Assembly (NCBI GenBank): GCA_947165405.1
Contig: CAMVAG010000086.1
Span: 1-8,842 of the forward strand
DNA: 8,842 nucleotides
Source of the DNA: an uncultured Selenomonadales bacterium
Lineage (GTDB): Bacteria > Bacillota > Negativicutes > Selenomonadales > Selenomonadaceae
Direction: 5' to 3'
Shown here: positions 1 to 6,013 of the stretch, piece after piece
How positions within the stretch are numbered: position 1 is the stretch's first letter
How the letters are laid out: each line of letters begins with the position of its first letter
Translations under genes and position numbers: made by a program
Notes under the pieces: generated by a model
What the model was told of the DNA's origin: nothing
What the model saw: the letters and a program-made list of their open reading frames with translations, nothing else
Databases searched by the model: none

Positions 1-29
1 CATTCAATAAGTTCAGTGGAGGTGACAGT

Positions 30-611
30 ATGACAAAAAAATTTTTCGCGGCGATTTTGATTGCGGCATTTGTCTTCGGCGGCGGCGCAGTTGAGGCAAA
101 ATCTTTATGGGTCGACGGCGGAGCAATGAGTTTATACGCCGATAAAAAAGCGCGCAACGTCGGTGACATCTTGACGATTGTCATTAACGAATCAACGACG
201 CAGACCGCTACCAAAGCTCGAACCAATTCCAAATCGGGCAGCCTGAACGTCGCAACGGGCACTGGCATTTTCGATTTTATTAAAGCGTTTTCGGCAAGCG
301 GCTCGGATAACTTCCAAGCAGACGGCTCCGCGACAGACACCAGCCGCTTCAACGGACAGATAACCGTTACCGTCGTCGAAGTCTTGCCCAACGACAACAT
401 GATCGTCGAAGGCACTCAATCCATTTGGCAAAACCGCGACGAACACAAAATCACTCTGCGCGGAGTAATTCGCCGCGACGACGTGACAATGAACAATACG
501 GTTCCTTCCACAAAAGTAGCCGACGCTTCAATCAGATTCGACGGCAAAGGACCGCTCAACGCCAAACAACGGCAAGGCATCTTGACGCAACTTTTTAACT
601 TCCTCTTCTGA
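30..611 (+). CDS. flgH: Flagellar L-ring protein FlgH, without a lipobox
   Basis: FlgH forms the outer-membrane L-ring, the bushing through which the flagellar rod passes. The 193-aa product has a Sec-type signal peptide (KK at 3-4, hydrophobic stretch about 5-20, likely cleavage after the VEA at 21-23). The mature part opens with the family-typical SLW at 25-27, followed by a VGDILT segment, and the C-terminal half carries a VVEVLPN...M.VEG pattern as expected of FlgH. It is somewhat shorter than the E. coli protein (about 230 aa). The ATG follows GGAGGTGA at 18-25. The bases before it hold stop codons in both other frames (8-10 and 31-33), so an upstream gene, probably another flg gene, ends here, but I cannot tell in which frame. 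Odd point: the protein contains no cysteine, so it cannot be the lipoprotein that FlgH normally is. The family call is firm. Confidence 0.93.
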   Translation: MTKKFFAAILIAAFVFGGGAVEAKSLWVDGGAMSLYADKKARNVGDILTIVINESTTQTATKARTNSKSGSLNVATGTGIFDFIKAFSASGSDNFQADGSATDTSRFNGQITVTVVEVLPNDNMIVEGTQSIWQNRDEHKITLRGVIRRDDVTMNNTVPSTKVADASIRFDGKGPLNAKQRQGILTQLFNFLF

Positions 612-612
612 C

Positions 613-996
613 ATGAACGACGAAATTAAACCGGACGAAGAATTTATTTTGCCGCAAGACTTGAGCGCGATGGCAAAAACTTTCTTCGTGCAGACAGAAA
701 AACCACTTCAGCGCAAAGAAGGCTGGTTCATAAAGAAAGGCTCGACCGTCACGGGCGTTAAAGTTATTGCCGCAGGAGAAAAAATCCGTGAGGTTCAGCG
801 ACTTATTGATATGTTTCCTCTCCCTAACGGCAAAAAAACCAAAGCTCAAGATTGGTTAAAGTGTCGCGGCACGGCGATTATAACTGACGGCAAAGAAGAA
901 CAGCTTAAAGAAATTCATTGGTATCAATGCGAAAATATCGGCAAAGTTGAATTTAAAACGAAAGAGTGGAGTGAGCAAAATGCTGGTCAAGTATAA
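613..996 (+). CDS. Uncharacterised 127-aa protein inside the flg operon
   Basis: I do not recognise a named family. The ATG lies one base after the flgH stop and has no Shine-Dalgarno sequence, so translation is probably coupled to flgH. The protein is charged and has no signal peptide or membrane segment, so it should be cytoplasmic, unlike its secreted neighbours. A conserved-looking C-terminal part (about 80-118) contains DWLKCRG at 80-86 and HWYQC at 102-106 followed by a GKVEFK strand. From memory, small uncharacterised bacterial proteins carry a similar HWYEA...GIGK motif, but this was not checked. Its end overlaps the next ORF by 17 bases. It is not a usual component of flgHIJ clusters and may be passenger DNA or a lineage-specific accessory gene. 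Confidence 0.65.
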   Translation: MNDEIKPDEEFILPQDLSAMAKTFFVQTEKPLQRKEGWFIKKGSTVTGVKVIAAGEKIREVQRLIDMFPLPNGKKTKAQDWLKCRGTAIITDGKEEQLKEIHWYQCENIGKVEFKTKEWSEQNAGQV

Positions 997-1183
997 GGGC
1001 GAGGAATGTTTTTCATTTATTGTCGGCAAAATTTATGAGGCAAAAAAAATTCATGACGAGCTTGGTGACGGCTACGCTATCTTTGATGAAGGCTATGACT
1101 GGTACGGTTATGATATTCACTTTGTCGAGGATAATTTTGAAATTGTCGCCGAAGACGAGCAGGATGTTCGCCGCGCAGTTTGA
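980..1183 (+). CDS. Small 67-aa uncharacterised protein, possibly SH3-like
   Basis: The reading frame is open from an ATG at 947, but the start at 980 is preferred because GGAGTGA at 968-974 sits 5 bases before it and the reading overlaps the previous gene by only 17 bases. The product is acidic and rich in Tyr, Phe and Trp. It begins MLVKYKGEE and has a GKIYEAKKI segment and a C-terminal FEIVAED. This pattern of a small beta-barrel opening with a KYxG strand and ending in FEIV recalls short SH3-like hypothetical proteins common in Firmicutes and phages. The resemblance is from memory and gives no function. It forms an overlapping pair with the 127-aa gene upstream, so the two may work together. 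Its stop codon touches the left end of the palindromic element. Confidence 0.6.
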   Translation: MLVKYKGEECFSFIVGKIYEAKKIHDELGDGYAIFDEGYDWYGYDIHFVEDNFEIVAEDEQDVRRAV

Positions 1184-1270
1184 AAAGCAATTAGTAATGC
1201 GAAATGCGTAATGCGTAATGAATTCGATTATTAATTGCGCATTGCGCATTACGAATTACGCATTGCTTTT
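1183..1270. repeat. 88-bp imperfect palindrome built of AATGCGTAAT-like units
   Basis: The outer arms are a perfect inverted repeat, AAAAGCAAT (1183-1191) against ATTGCTTTT (1262-1270). Inside them, short units of the type AATGCGTAATGCG on the left face CGCATTGCGCATTACG on the right, giving a long hairpin with a few mismatches around an AT-rich centre near 1225-1232. Such GTAATGCGTAAT-type palindromes are a known class of dispersed miniature repeats in many bacterial genomes. This copy fills the space between the stop of the 67-aa gene and the ribosome binding site of flgI. Transcribed, it could be an RNA processing or mRNA-stabilising hairpin. It has no uridine run long enough to look like a good terminator. 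Confidence 0.8.
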
Positions 1271-1278
1271 AGGAGGTG
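1271..1278 (+). promoter_or_regulatory. Ribosome binding site fixing the flgI start
   Basis: AGGAGGTG lies 5 bases before the ATG at 1284. It shows that flgI starts here and not at the in-frame ATG at 1218, whose extra 22 codons would simply translate one arm of the palindrome. The hairpin ends directly at this site, so folding could influence ribosome access. Confidence 0.85.
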
Positions 1279-1283
1279 AGGTT

Positions 1284-2393
1284 ATGAAAAAAATTTTTAC
1301 ACTTGTGACATTAATCGCCTGCCTCGCGCTTATGACTTCAACGGTCTTTGCGGCGGCGTCGGTCACAAGAATAAAAGACATTGCCAAAGTGCAAGGCGTG
1401 CGTGCCAACCAGCTCATGGGCTACGGTTTGGTTGTCGGCTTACCGGGCACGGGCGATTCGGACGACACTTGGCAAATGATTCAGTCGACGGTCTCTTTGC
1501 TTAGAAATTTCGGGATAACCGTCAACGCGGCGGAACTGGATTCGGATAACGTGGCGGCTGTCATGGTCACGGCAACCCTCCCGCCGTTTGTCCGCGAAGG
1601 CGATACGATTGATGTTACCGTCAGCTCAATGGGCGATGCAGACAGCATTCAAGGCGGCACCTTACTGCAAACTCCTCTGCGCGCTGCCAACGGCGATGTT
1701 TATGCTGTGGCTCAAGGCTCGGTATCAACGGGCGGTTTCGTCGCAGGCAGAGGCAACAATCGTGCACAAAGAAATTTCCCGACGGCAGGCAACATTCCAA
1801 ACGGCGCAATCGTTGAACGGACATTGGAAGACGACCTCGGTCAAAACGGACAAATTTCTTTGAGCTTGGCAAGTTCCGACTTCACGACTGCCTCACGAAT
1901 CACAAACGCAATCAATTCCGCTTACGGCAACGTCGCTCACGCCGCCAATCCCGGTCGCGTCGATATAAATGTTCCCGGCTATTATCGGAACAATATCGTT
2001 CAATTCGTCGCCTCGATTGAGGACTTGCCCATAATTCCCGACACCGTTGCCAAAGTCGTCGTCAACGAGCGCACGGGCACAATCGTCATGGGCGGCAATG
2101 TTCACGTCGACGAATGCGCGATAACTCAAGGCGGTTTGTCGATTCGGATTCAGCGCGAGGAAAATGCTTATCAACCCGAACCCTATTCCTACGGCACATC
2201 GCTGGTTGTCCGCAACGTCGAAACAAATGCCCGCGAGGAAATGTCAAGCTCGGTTGTCTTGCCCGCCACGACTTCTGTCAGTGATGTTATCGGCGCGCTT
2301 AATGCCGTCGGAGCCACACCCCGCGATTGCATTTCGATTCTTCAAGCAATGAAGGCAGCCGGTGCGATTCATGCGACGCTTGAAATCATTTAA
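1284..2393 (+). CDS. flgI: Flagellar P-ring protein FlgI
   Basis: FlgI assembles the periplasmic P-ring around the rod within the peptidoglycan layer. The 369-aa product matches the usual family length (365 aa in E. coli). After a signal peptide with likely cleavage following VFA at 21-23, the mature N-terminus has the hallmark RIKDIAKVQGVR (29-40) and NQLMGYGLVVGLPGTGD (42-58) segments. The C-terminal part has the expected ISILQAMKAAGAIHATLEII-like ending. The start at 1284 is set by a strong ribosome binding site. The signal peptide also contains LIAC at 10-13, which resembles a lipobox, but cleavage by signal peptidase I after residue 23 fits the mature FlgI start better. It is followed after 12 bases by flgJ in the same operon. 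Confidence 0.96.
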   Translation: MKKIFTLVTLIACLALMTSTVFAAASVTRIKDIAKVQGVRANQLMGYGLVVGLPGTGDSDDTWQMIQSTVSLLRNFGITVNAAELDSDNVAAVMVTATLPPFVREGDTIDVTVSSMGDADSIQGGTLLQTPLRAANGDVYAVAQGSVSTGGFVAGRGNNRAQRNFPTAGNIPNGAIVERTLEDDLGQNGQISLSLASSDFTTASRITNAINSAYGNVAHAANPGRVDINVPGYYRNNIVQFVASIEDLPIIPDTVAKVVVNERTGTIVMGGNVHVDECAITQGGLSIRIQREENAYQPEPYSYGTSLVVRNVETNAREEMSSSVVLPATTSVSDVIGALNAVGATPRDCISILQAMKAAGAIHATLEII

Positions 2394-2405
2394 GGAGGCT
2401 TGAGC

Positions 2406-2816
2406 ATGAGGATTGACAATTCATATTTGTTGCCGCAAATGGGCGCAACGAATACCGGTGCCGAAGGTGCTCAAATGCTCAACGACGAGGCATCCTTTCA
2501 AGAACAACTCAAAAAGGCAACCGAAAAAATTGATTCAAAAAAAAGTTACATAATGACTGACGAGGAAATCGCTCAACGCAACAAGGAAATTAAAGAGGCC
2601 AGCGTCCAACTCGAAGCTCTCTTCTTGAAGATGATGTACAATGAAATGTGGAAGACCGTCCCGAAAGATACGCTCTTCGGCGACGACAACGCAATGGATA
2701 TTTATCGCGACATGTACAACGAGGAGCTCACAAAGAAAGCGGCGGAAGGCGGAGGCATCGGGCTTGCCGATTTTATCTACGAGCACTTGACAAGAAATCA
2801 ATCGCACAAAGCGTAA
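2406..2816 (+). CDS. flgJ: FlgJ-type rod-binding protein, single domain
   Basis: This is the rod-binding (rod cap) domain of FlgJ, which helps assemble the flagellar rod through the periplasm. The 136-aa protein has a low-complexity polar N-terminal third, then the conserved rod-binding region (about 60-130) with the ASVQLEALFLKMMYNEMW helix, DIYRDMYNEEL and a GGGIGLADFIYEHL ending. The C-terminal peptidoglycan hydrolase domain found in enterobacterial FlgJ (313 aa) is absent. Single-domain versions are known in many phyla, where a separate hydrolase opens the wall. The ATG at 2406 is chosen over a TTG at 2400 because AAGGAGG at 2392-2398 is 7 bases from the ATG but only 1 from the TTG. It is the last gene before a terminator. 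Confidence 0.9.
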   Translation: MRIDNSYLLPQMGATNTGAEGAQMLNDEASFQEQLKKATEKIDSKKSYIMTDEEIAQRNKEIKEASVQLEALFLKMMYNEMWKTVPKDTLFGDDNAMDIYRDMYNEELTKKAAEGGGIGLADFIYEHLTRNQSHKA

Positions 2817-2824
2817 AAATTTTT

Positions 2825-2864
2825 TCAAAAAAATATCCCCGATTAATCGTCGGGTTTTTTTTTT
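2825..2864. terminator. Bidirectional intrinsic terminator between convergent operons
   Basis: CCCGA (2838-2842) pairs with TCGGG (2850-2854) around a 7-base loop and is followed on the + strand by a run of ten T (2855-2864), ending the flg operon. On the - strand the same stem is followed, after a few bases, by a seven-base U run (encoded by the A run at 2827-2833), ending the phosphatase operon. The stem is short, but the U runs are strong. Confidence 0.8.
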
Positions 2865-2879
2865 GCGCGGAAGAAAATT

Positions 2880-4046
2880 TTATTTCGTCGAGAGTTCCTT
2901 CAACAATTCGGAGCAGCCGATAAAAATTTCTTCATAAGCTTTCGCGTAATCGCCGCTGCACCAAGGATCGTCGACGTTAATTTTTTTCCCGCCAAAATCT
3001 TTTAACATGCGAATCTTTTCGGCGGGGTCGCCGTCGGAAATTTTTTTTGAGTGTTTGAAAACGTCCGCGTCCAAAGCAATAACAACTTTGAAATTGCGAT
3101 AAAGTTCCTTCGTGAATTTTTTTGAAACGTGCAGGTCGAACGGAATATTTTTTTTCATCAGCTCTCTGCGAGCCTCAATGCTGAATCCGCCGGTGCCGTT
3201 GAAATTGCAACCTGCGGAGTCGACAGAAATTTTATCGGCAAGCCCCGCCGCGTCAAGCAAGTGCCGCATAATATATTTCGCCATCGGTGAACGGCAAGTG
3301 TTGCCCGAACAAACAAAAAGAATTTCGCCCGAAATGTTGCCGCTCTGCCAATATTGCCCGCTCAAAATATCGACGCAGGAAAGATAACCCGTCGCGTCTT
3401 TGGCTCGCGTGTCAAGCATTAAGATATTGGCGCAGGGAATTTTCAACGGCTTTTGCAAATCAAAATCGGCGCGGACGCACTCGGCAATGCGAGGAATTTT
3501 CTCAACGATTTTTTTTGGAGACTTGTGCCCGACGACGATAACCGCCTCGCCCGAATATTCTTGATAAAATTTTTCGGAAGAATTCAGCCCCGTGAGTTGA
3601 TACTTTCTTTGAGCCTCAAGCGGCTTATCGGGATTCACTCCGGCATGACAGAAAAAATATTTCTTGCCGCCGACGACTGTCGAATAGCTTAGCGGCAAGC
3701 TCCTCAAAAAATTAAGACTATCCTGCGAAACCTCGAAGTTGTCATTTTCCTCAACAAGCTCCGTAAATTCATAATCGGTGTTGCCCATCAAAGTTATAAC
3801 ATTTTCTTGACGACTCTTTTCAGCCAACCAATGCAACGTCCCGAAATCGTCGCCGTCCTCGCTCAAAATGTAATCGCCCAAAAAAATTACCAAGTCTTCG
3901 TCCGTCACGGAAATTTTTTCCCATAACTCTTTCAATCGTCGCAATTGCCCGTGCACGTCTCCGAAAACCAAAATTCTTTTGTAAGGCGAATCATTCACGG
4001 GAGGAATAAAATCTGCCGCGCCTTCGACAAAAAATTTTTCTTCCAT
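2880..4046 (-). CDS. PPP-like metallophosphoesterase / low-MW tyrosine phosphatase fusion, degenerate PPP half
   Basis: The 388-aa cytoplasmic protein joins two phosphatase domains. The N-terminal calcineurin-like part (about 20-215) keeps GDVHG (29-33), GD at 57-58, GN at 88-89, His134 in FFCHAG and GH at 173-174, so most metal ligands remain. The usual GDxxDRG reads GDYILSEDG and GNHE reads GNTD, so the catalytic His and the phosphate-binding Arg are lost. About 46 residues between GN and CHAG are missing compared with its neighbour. The C-terminal part (about 240-388) is a standard low-molecular-weight tyrosine phosphatase (related to arsenate reductases and arginine phosphatases), with CSGNTCRS (Cys246, Arg252) and the acid Asp360 in DPW (360-362). 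The start at 4046 follows GGGAGG. A TTG 15 bases upstream lies at the ribosome binding site itself. It is 16 bases downstream of its paralogue. Inference: active mainly as a Tyr or Arg phosphatase, with the PPP half perhaps regulatory. Confidence 0.88.
   Translation of the reverse strand: MEEKFFVEGAADFIPPVNDSPYKRILVFGDVHGQLRRLKELWEKISVTDEDLVIFLGDYILSEDGDDFGTLHWLAEKSRQENVITLMGNTDYEFTELVEENDNFEVSQDSLNFLRSLPLSYSTVVGGKKYFFCHAGVNPDKPLEAQRKYQLTGLNSSEKFYQEYSGEAVIVVGHKSPKKIVEKIPRIAECVRADFDLQKPLKIPCANILMLDTRAKDATGYLSCVDILSGQYWQSGNISGEILFVCSGNTCRSPMAKYIMRHLLDAAGLADKISVDSAGCNFNGTGGFSIEARRELMKKNIPFDLHVSKKFTKELYRNFKVVIALDADVFKHSKKISDGDPAEKIRMLKDFGGKKINVDDPWCSGDYAKAYEEIFIGCSELLKELSTK
3871..3909. repeat. 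Near-identical 39-bp block shared by the two fusion genes
   Basis: This block differs at a single base from 5144-5182 and encodes the TDEDL.IFLGDY segment in both paralogues. Another block (3221-3249 against 4401-4429, 27 of 29 identical) covers the VDSAG region of the tyrosine-phosphatase half. Flanking parts are far more diverged. Confidence 0.8.
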
Positions 4047-4062
4047 AATCAATCCTCCCAAG

Positions 4063-5316
4063 TCACTTTGAAATTTCTTTCAAGAGTTCTCTGCAGCCGC
4101 GAAGAATTTTTGAAAAAGCTTCGGCATGCTCGCCTTCAAAGCCGGGGTCGGCAACGCTTATCGAATTTCCTTCGGCGTCTTTGAGCAATCGGATTTTATT
4201 TTCAGGGTCGCCGCCGCAAAGTTTCTTCATGAATTTAAAAATTTCCTCGTCCAAAGCAATCACGCAATCAAACGAATTGTAATCCTCGACCGTGAAGCTT
4301 TTCGATTCGTGCTCGGCAATCGGAATGTCATTTTCTTTTAAAGTCAAACTCGTCCGCCTGCCGAGAGGTTCGCCGCCTTCGGTGACGCAACCCGCAGAGT
4401 CGACGTAAATTTTATCGGCAAGCCCCGCCTCGTTGAGCAGGTGCCGCATGATATATTCCGCCATAGCCGAACGACAAGTATTCCACGCGCAGACGAACAT
4501 TATCCGATACGTCGCGTCGCTGCTCTGCCAAAATTGCCCGCTCAAAATATCGACGGCGGAAATTTTCCCGTCGCGTATGAAAGAGCCGGTGTCAATCATC
4601 AAAATATTTTTGTCGGGAAGTTTTATCGGACGCGGCGGCTCGCCTTCAAAGTCGAAGAAAGCCTGCAACGGAGAATGCCCGCTGATTATCACGTCGTCGC
4701 CGTCGTAGTTATCAAAAAATTTTTCGCGAATCCAAAGCAAATCTTCTTGCCTCTGTTCCTCAAGCGGCACGCCCGGCTTAACGCCCGCATGACAGAAAAA
4801 ATATTTCCTGCCGCCAATCTCAAGCGTATGACTCAACGGCAAGTCTTCAACGAATTTCATAAGCTCATCGATAGTAAGAAATTTTTTTCGCTGCAAGGCA
4901 ATTATCCCGGCAAGCGTTTGTTGCCCGCCGTTGATTACCCACAATGTCGTTGAGTTGTGTTCGAGGACATCGCGGTTGGTCAAAATTTTTTTCTTGCCGC
5001 TGAAAATTTCTTCAAGGAAGTCGCGGTCGTCGCGGAAGGCGTCAAGCATCATCTGTTCGTGGTTGCCGCGCAGGAAGATAAAATTTTTTTTGTGACTTAT
5101 GACGCGTTCGAGGACTTCGGCAACGCCCTCGCCGCGGTCGACGTAATCGCCCAAAAAAATTATCAAGTCTTCGTCCGTCACGTAAAGTTTTTTCAAAAGG
5201 GACATGAACCTTTTAAATTTGCCGTGTATGTCACCGACGGCGATAATCCTCTTGTAAGGCGAATCGTTCACGGGCGGAATGATTTCTTCCGCGCCATAGA
5301 CAAAAAATTTTTCCAT
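4063..5316 (-). CDS. PPP-type metallophosphoesterase / low-MW tyrosine phosphatase fusion, altered PTP loop
   Basis: The 417-aa cytoplasmic protein has the same architecture as its downstream paralogue. The N-terminal PPP domain is complete: GDIHG (28-32), GDYVDRG (56-62), GNHE (84-87), the NGGQQTL segment (129-135), His176 in FFCHAG, DLLWIR (192-197), GH at 213-214 and IDTG at 241-244. This is the bacterial Ser/Thr phosphatase or diadenosine tetraphosphatase-like pattern. The C-terminal tyrosine-phosphatase domain (about 270-417) keeps the CX5R frame (Cys276, Arg282), but the loop reads CAWNTCRSA, with Trp for the conserved Gly and Ala for Pro. The acid motif is DPG (390-392) without the usual aromatic residue. 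The ATG at 5316 follows GGAGGG by 6 bases. The longer reading to 5355 runs into the hairpin. Inference: active Ser/Thr-type phosphatase with a weakened or re-purposed tyrosine-phosphatase half. Confidence 0.88.
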   Translation of the reverse strand: MEKFFVYGAEEIIPPVNDSPYKRIIAVGDIHGKFKRFMSLLKKLYVTDEDLIIFLGDYVDRGEGVAEVLERVISHKKNFIFLRGNHEQMMLDAFRDDRDFLEEIFSGKKKILTNRDVLEHNSTTLWVINGGQQTLAGIIALQRKKFLTIDELMKFVEDLPLSHTLEIGGRKYFFCHAGVKPGVPLEEQRQEDLLWIREKFFDNYDGDDVIISGHSPLQAFFDFEGEPPRPIKLPDKNILMIDTGSFIRDGKISAVDILSGQFWQSSDATYRIMFVCAWNTCRSAMAEYIMRHLLNEAGLADKIYVDSAGCVTEGGEPLGRRTSLTLKENDIPIAEHESKSFTVEDYNSFDCVIALDEEIFKFMKKLCGGDPENKIRLLKDAEGNSISVADPGFEGEHAEAFSKILRGCRELLKEISK

Positions 5317-5328
5317 GTTAAGCCCTCC

Positions 5329-5368
5329 AAAAAAATTGCCGAACACGTTATGCAAATGCTCGGCAATT
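5329..5368 (-). terminator. Terminator or attenuator hairpin directly before the phosphatase gene
   Basis: On the - strand, AATTGCCGA (from 5368 to 5360) pairs perfectly with TCGGCAATT (from 5342 to 5334) around a 17-base loop, and seven T follow at once (5335-5329). The GGAGGG ribosome binding site of the 417-aa gene begins at the end of the T run. It should stop transcripts arriving from the Sel1 genes. The large loop lowers its predicted strength. Confidence 0.65.
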
Positions 5369-5395
5369 ATATCATTAATCGATTTTCAAACTCAA
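5366..5395 (-). promoter_or_regulatory. Candidate sigma-70-type promoter for the phosphatase pair
   Basis: On the - strand, TTGAGT (5395-5390) and a perfect TATAAT (5371-5366) are separated by 18 bases. The -35 box overlaps the stop codon of the 199-aa Sel1-like gene, and the -10 overlaps the first arm of the terminator hairpin. The start of transcription would be near 5359, past that arm. Confidence 0.6.
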
Positions 5396-5991
5396 GGCTC
5401 GCGCTTCTTCCAATAGGCCGCCTCTTTGTCGCAGAACTCCAAAAAAATTTTCATGGCTTCGAGGTCACCGTCAAAGGCTCGCTTGAAGATGTTGAAGAAC
5501 GTCAGGCGGTCGGATTGCAAAATTTCTTCGTCGGTCGGAATGTGCTCTTCCGTCTCAAAAGTTTTGCCTTCCGCGTCGGCGATTTTCTTCCGCCAATAGT
5601 TCGCCAGCTCCTCGTAATTCTCAATCAAATTGTTCACCGCAGCCGGCGCGCCTCTGTCCGCCGCACGCAACCACATTGCCTCCGAGGCAAGAGGATTTTC
5701 CTCCATGAAAGCCAAACAGTCCGTCGCTTGCGGATCGTTGTAGTTTTCTGCCGCCTCGAAAAATTTTTTCGCCGCCGACAAATTTTCGGAAGATGCCTTG
5801 CCGCCTTCCCACAAGTATTCGCCGATTGCCGTGAGCGTGTGAACATTTTTTGCTTCCAAATTCGTGCCGCTCAACAGAATCTCTCCGAACGCAACAAGGG
5901 CTTTTTTTATTTCCTCGTCCGTGCCCGTTATCTTGGCAATCTCTTCGCCGTAAGGTGTTATCAGTTTGAATTCTTTTCTTTCTTCCGTCAT
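5392..5991 (-). CDS. Sel1/TPR-like repeat protein, 199 aa
   Basis: An alpha-helical repeat protein, probably cytoplasmic since it has no signal peptide. Helical hairpins of Sel1 type are visible: AAKKFFEAAEN (73-83) followed by DPQATDCLAF, then AMWLRAADRGAPAAVNNLIENY (105-126). Residues 102-137 and 165-199 look like two copies of a module: an Ala-rich helix, G-D/A-x-x-A, a second helix and a terminal YW+K. A similar module opens the 455-aa neighbour. Sel1 repeats normally mediate protein-protein contacts and scaffold signalling complexes. The ATG at 5991 is chosen because GGAGGG lies 7 bases before it. The frame stays open to 6099 but would overlap the upstream gene. It is 22 bases downstream of the 455-aa gene. 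Repeats are degenerate and the family call is by pattern only. Confidence 0.75.
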   Translation of the reverse strand: MTEERKEFKLITPYGEEIAKITGTDEEIKKALVAFGEILLSGTNLEAKNVHTLTAIGEYLWEGGKASSENLSAAKKFFEAAENYNDPQATDCLAFMEENPLASEAMWLRAADRGAPAAVNNLIENYEELANYWRKKIADAEGKTFETEEHIPTDEEILQSDRLTFFNIFKRAFDGDLEAMKIFLEFCDKEAAYWKKREP

Positions 5992-6013
5992 GACTTTTCC
6001 CTCCGAAAAATTT

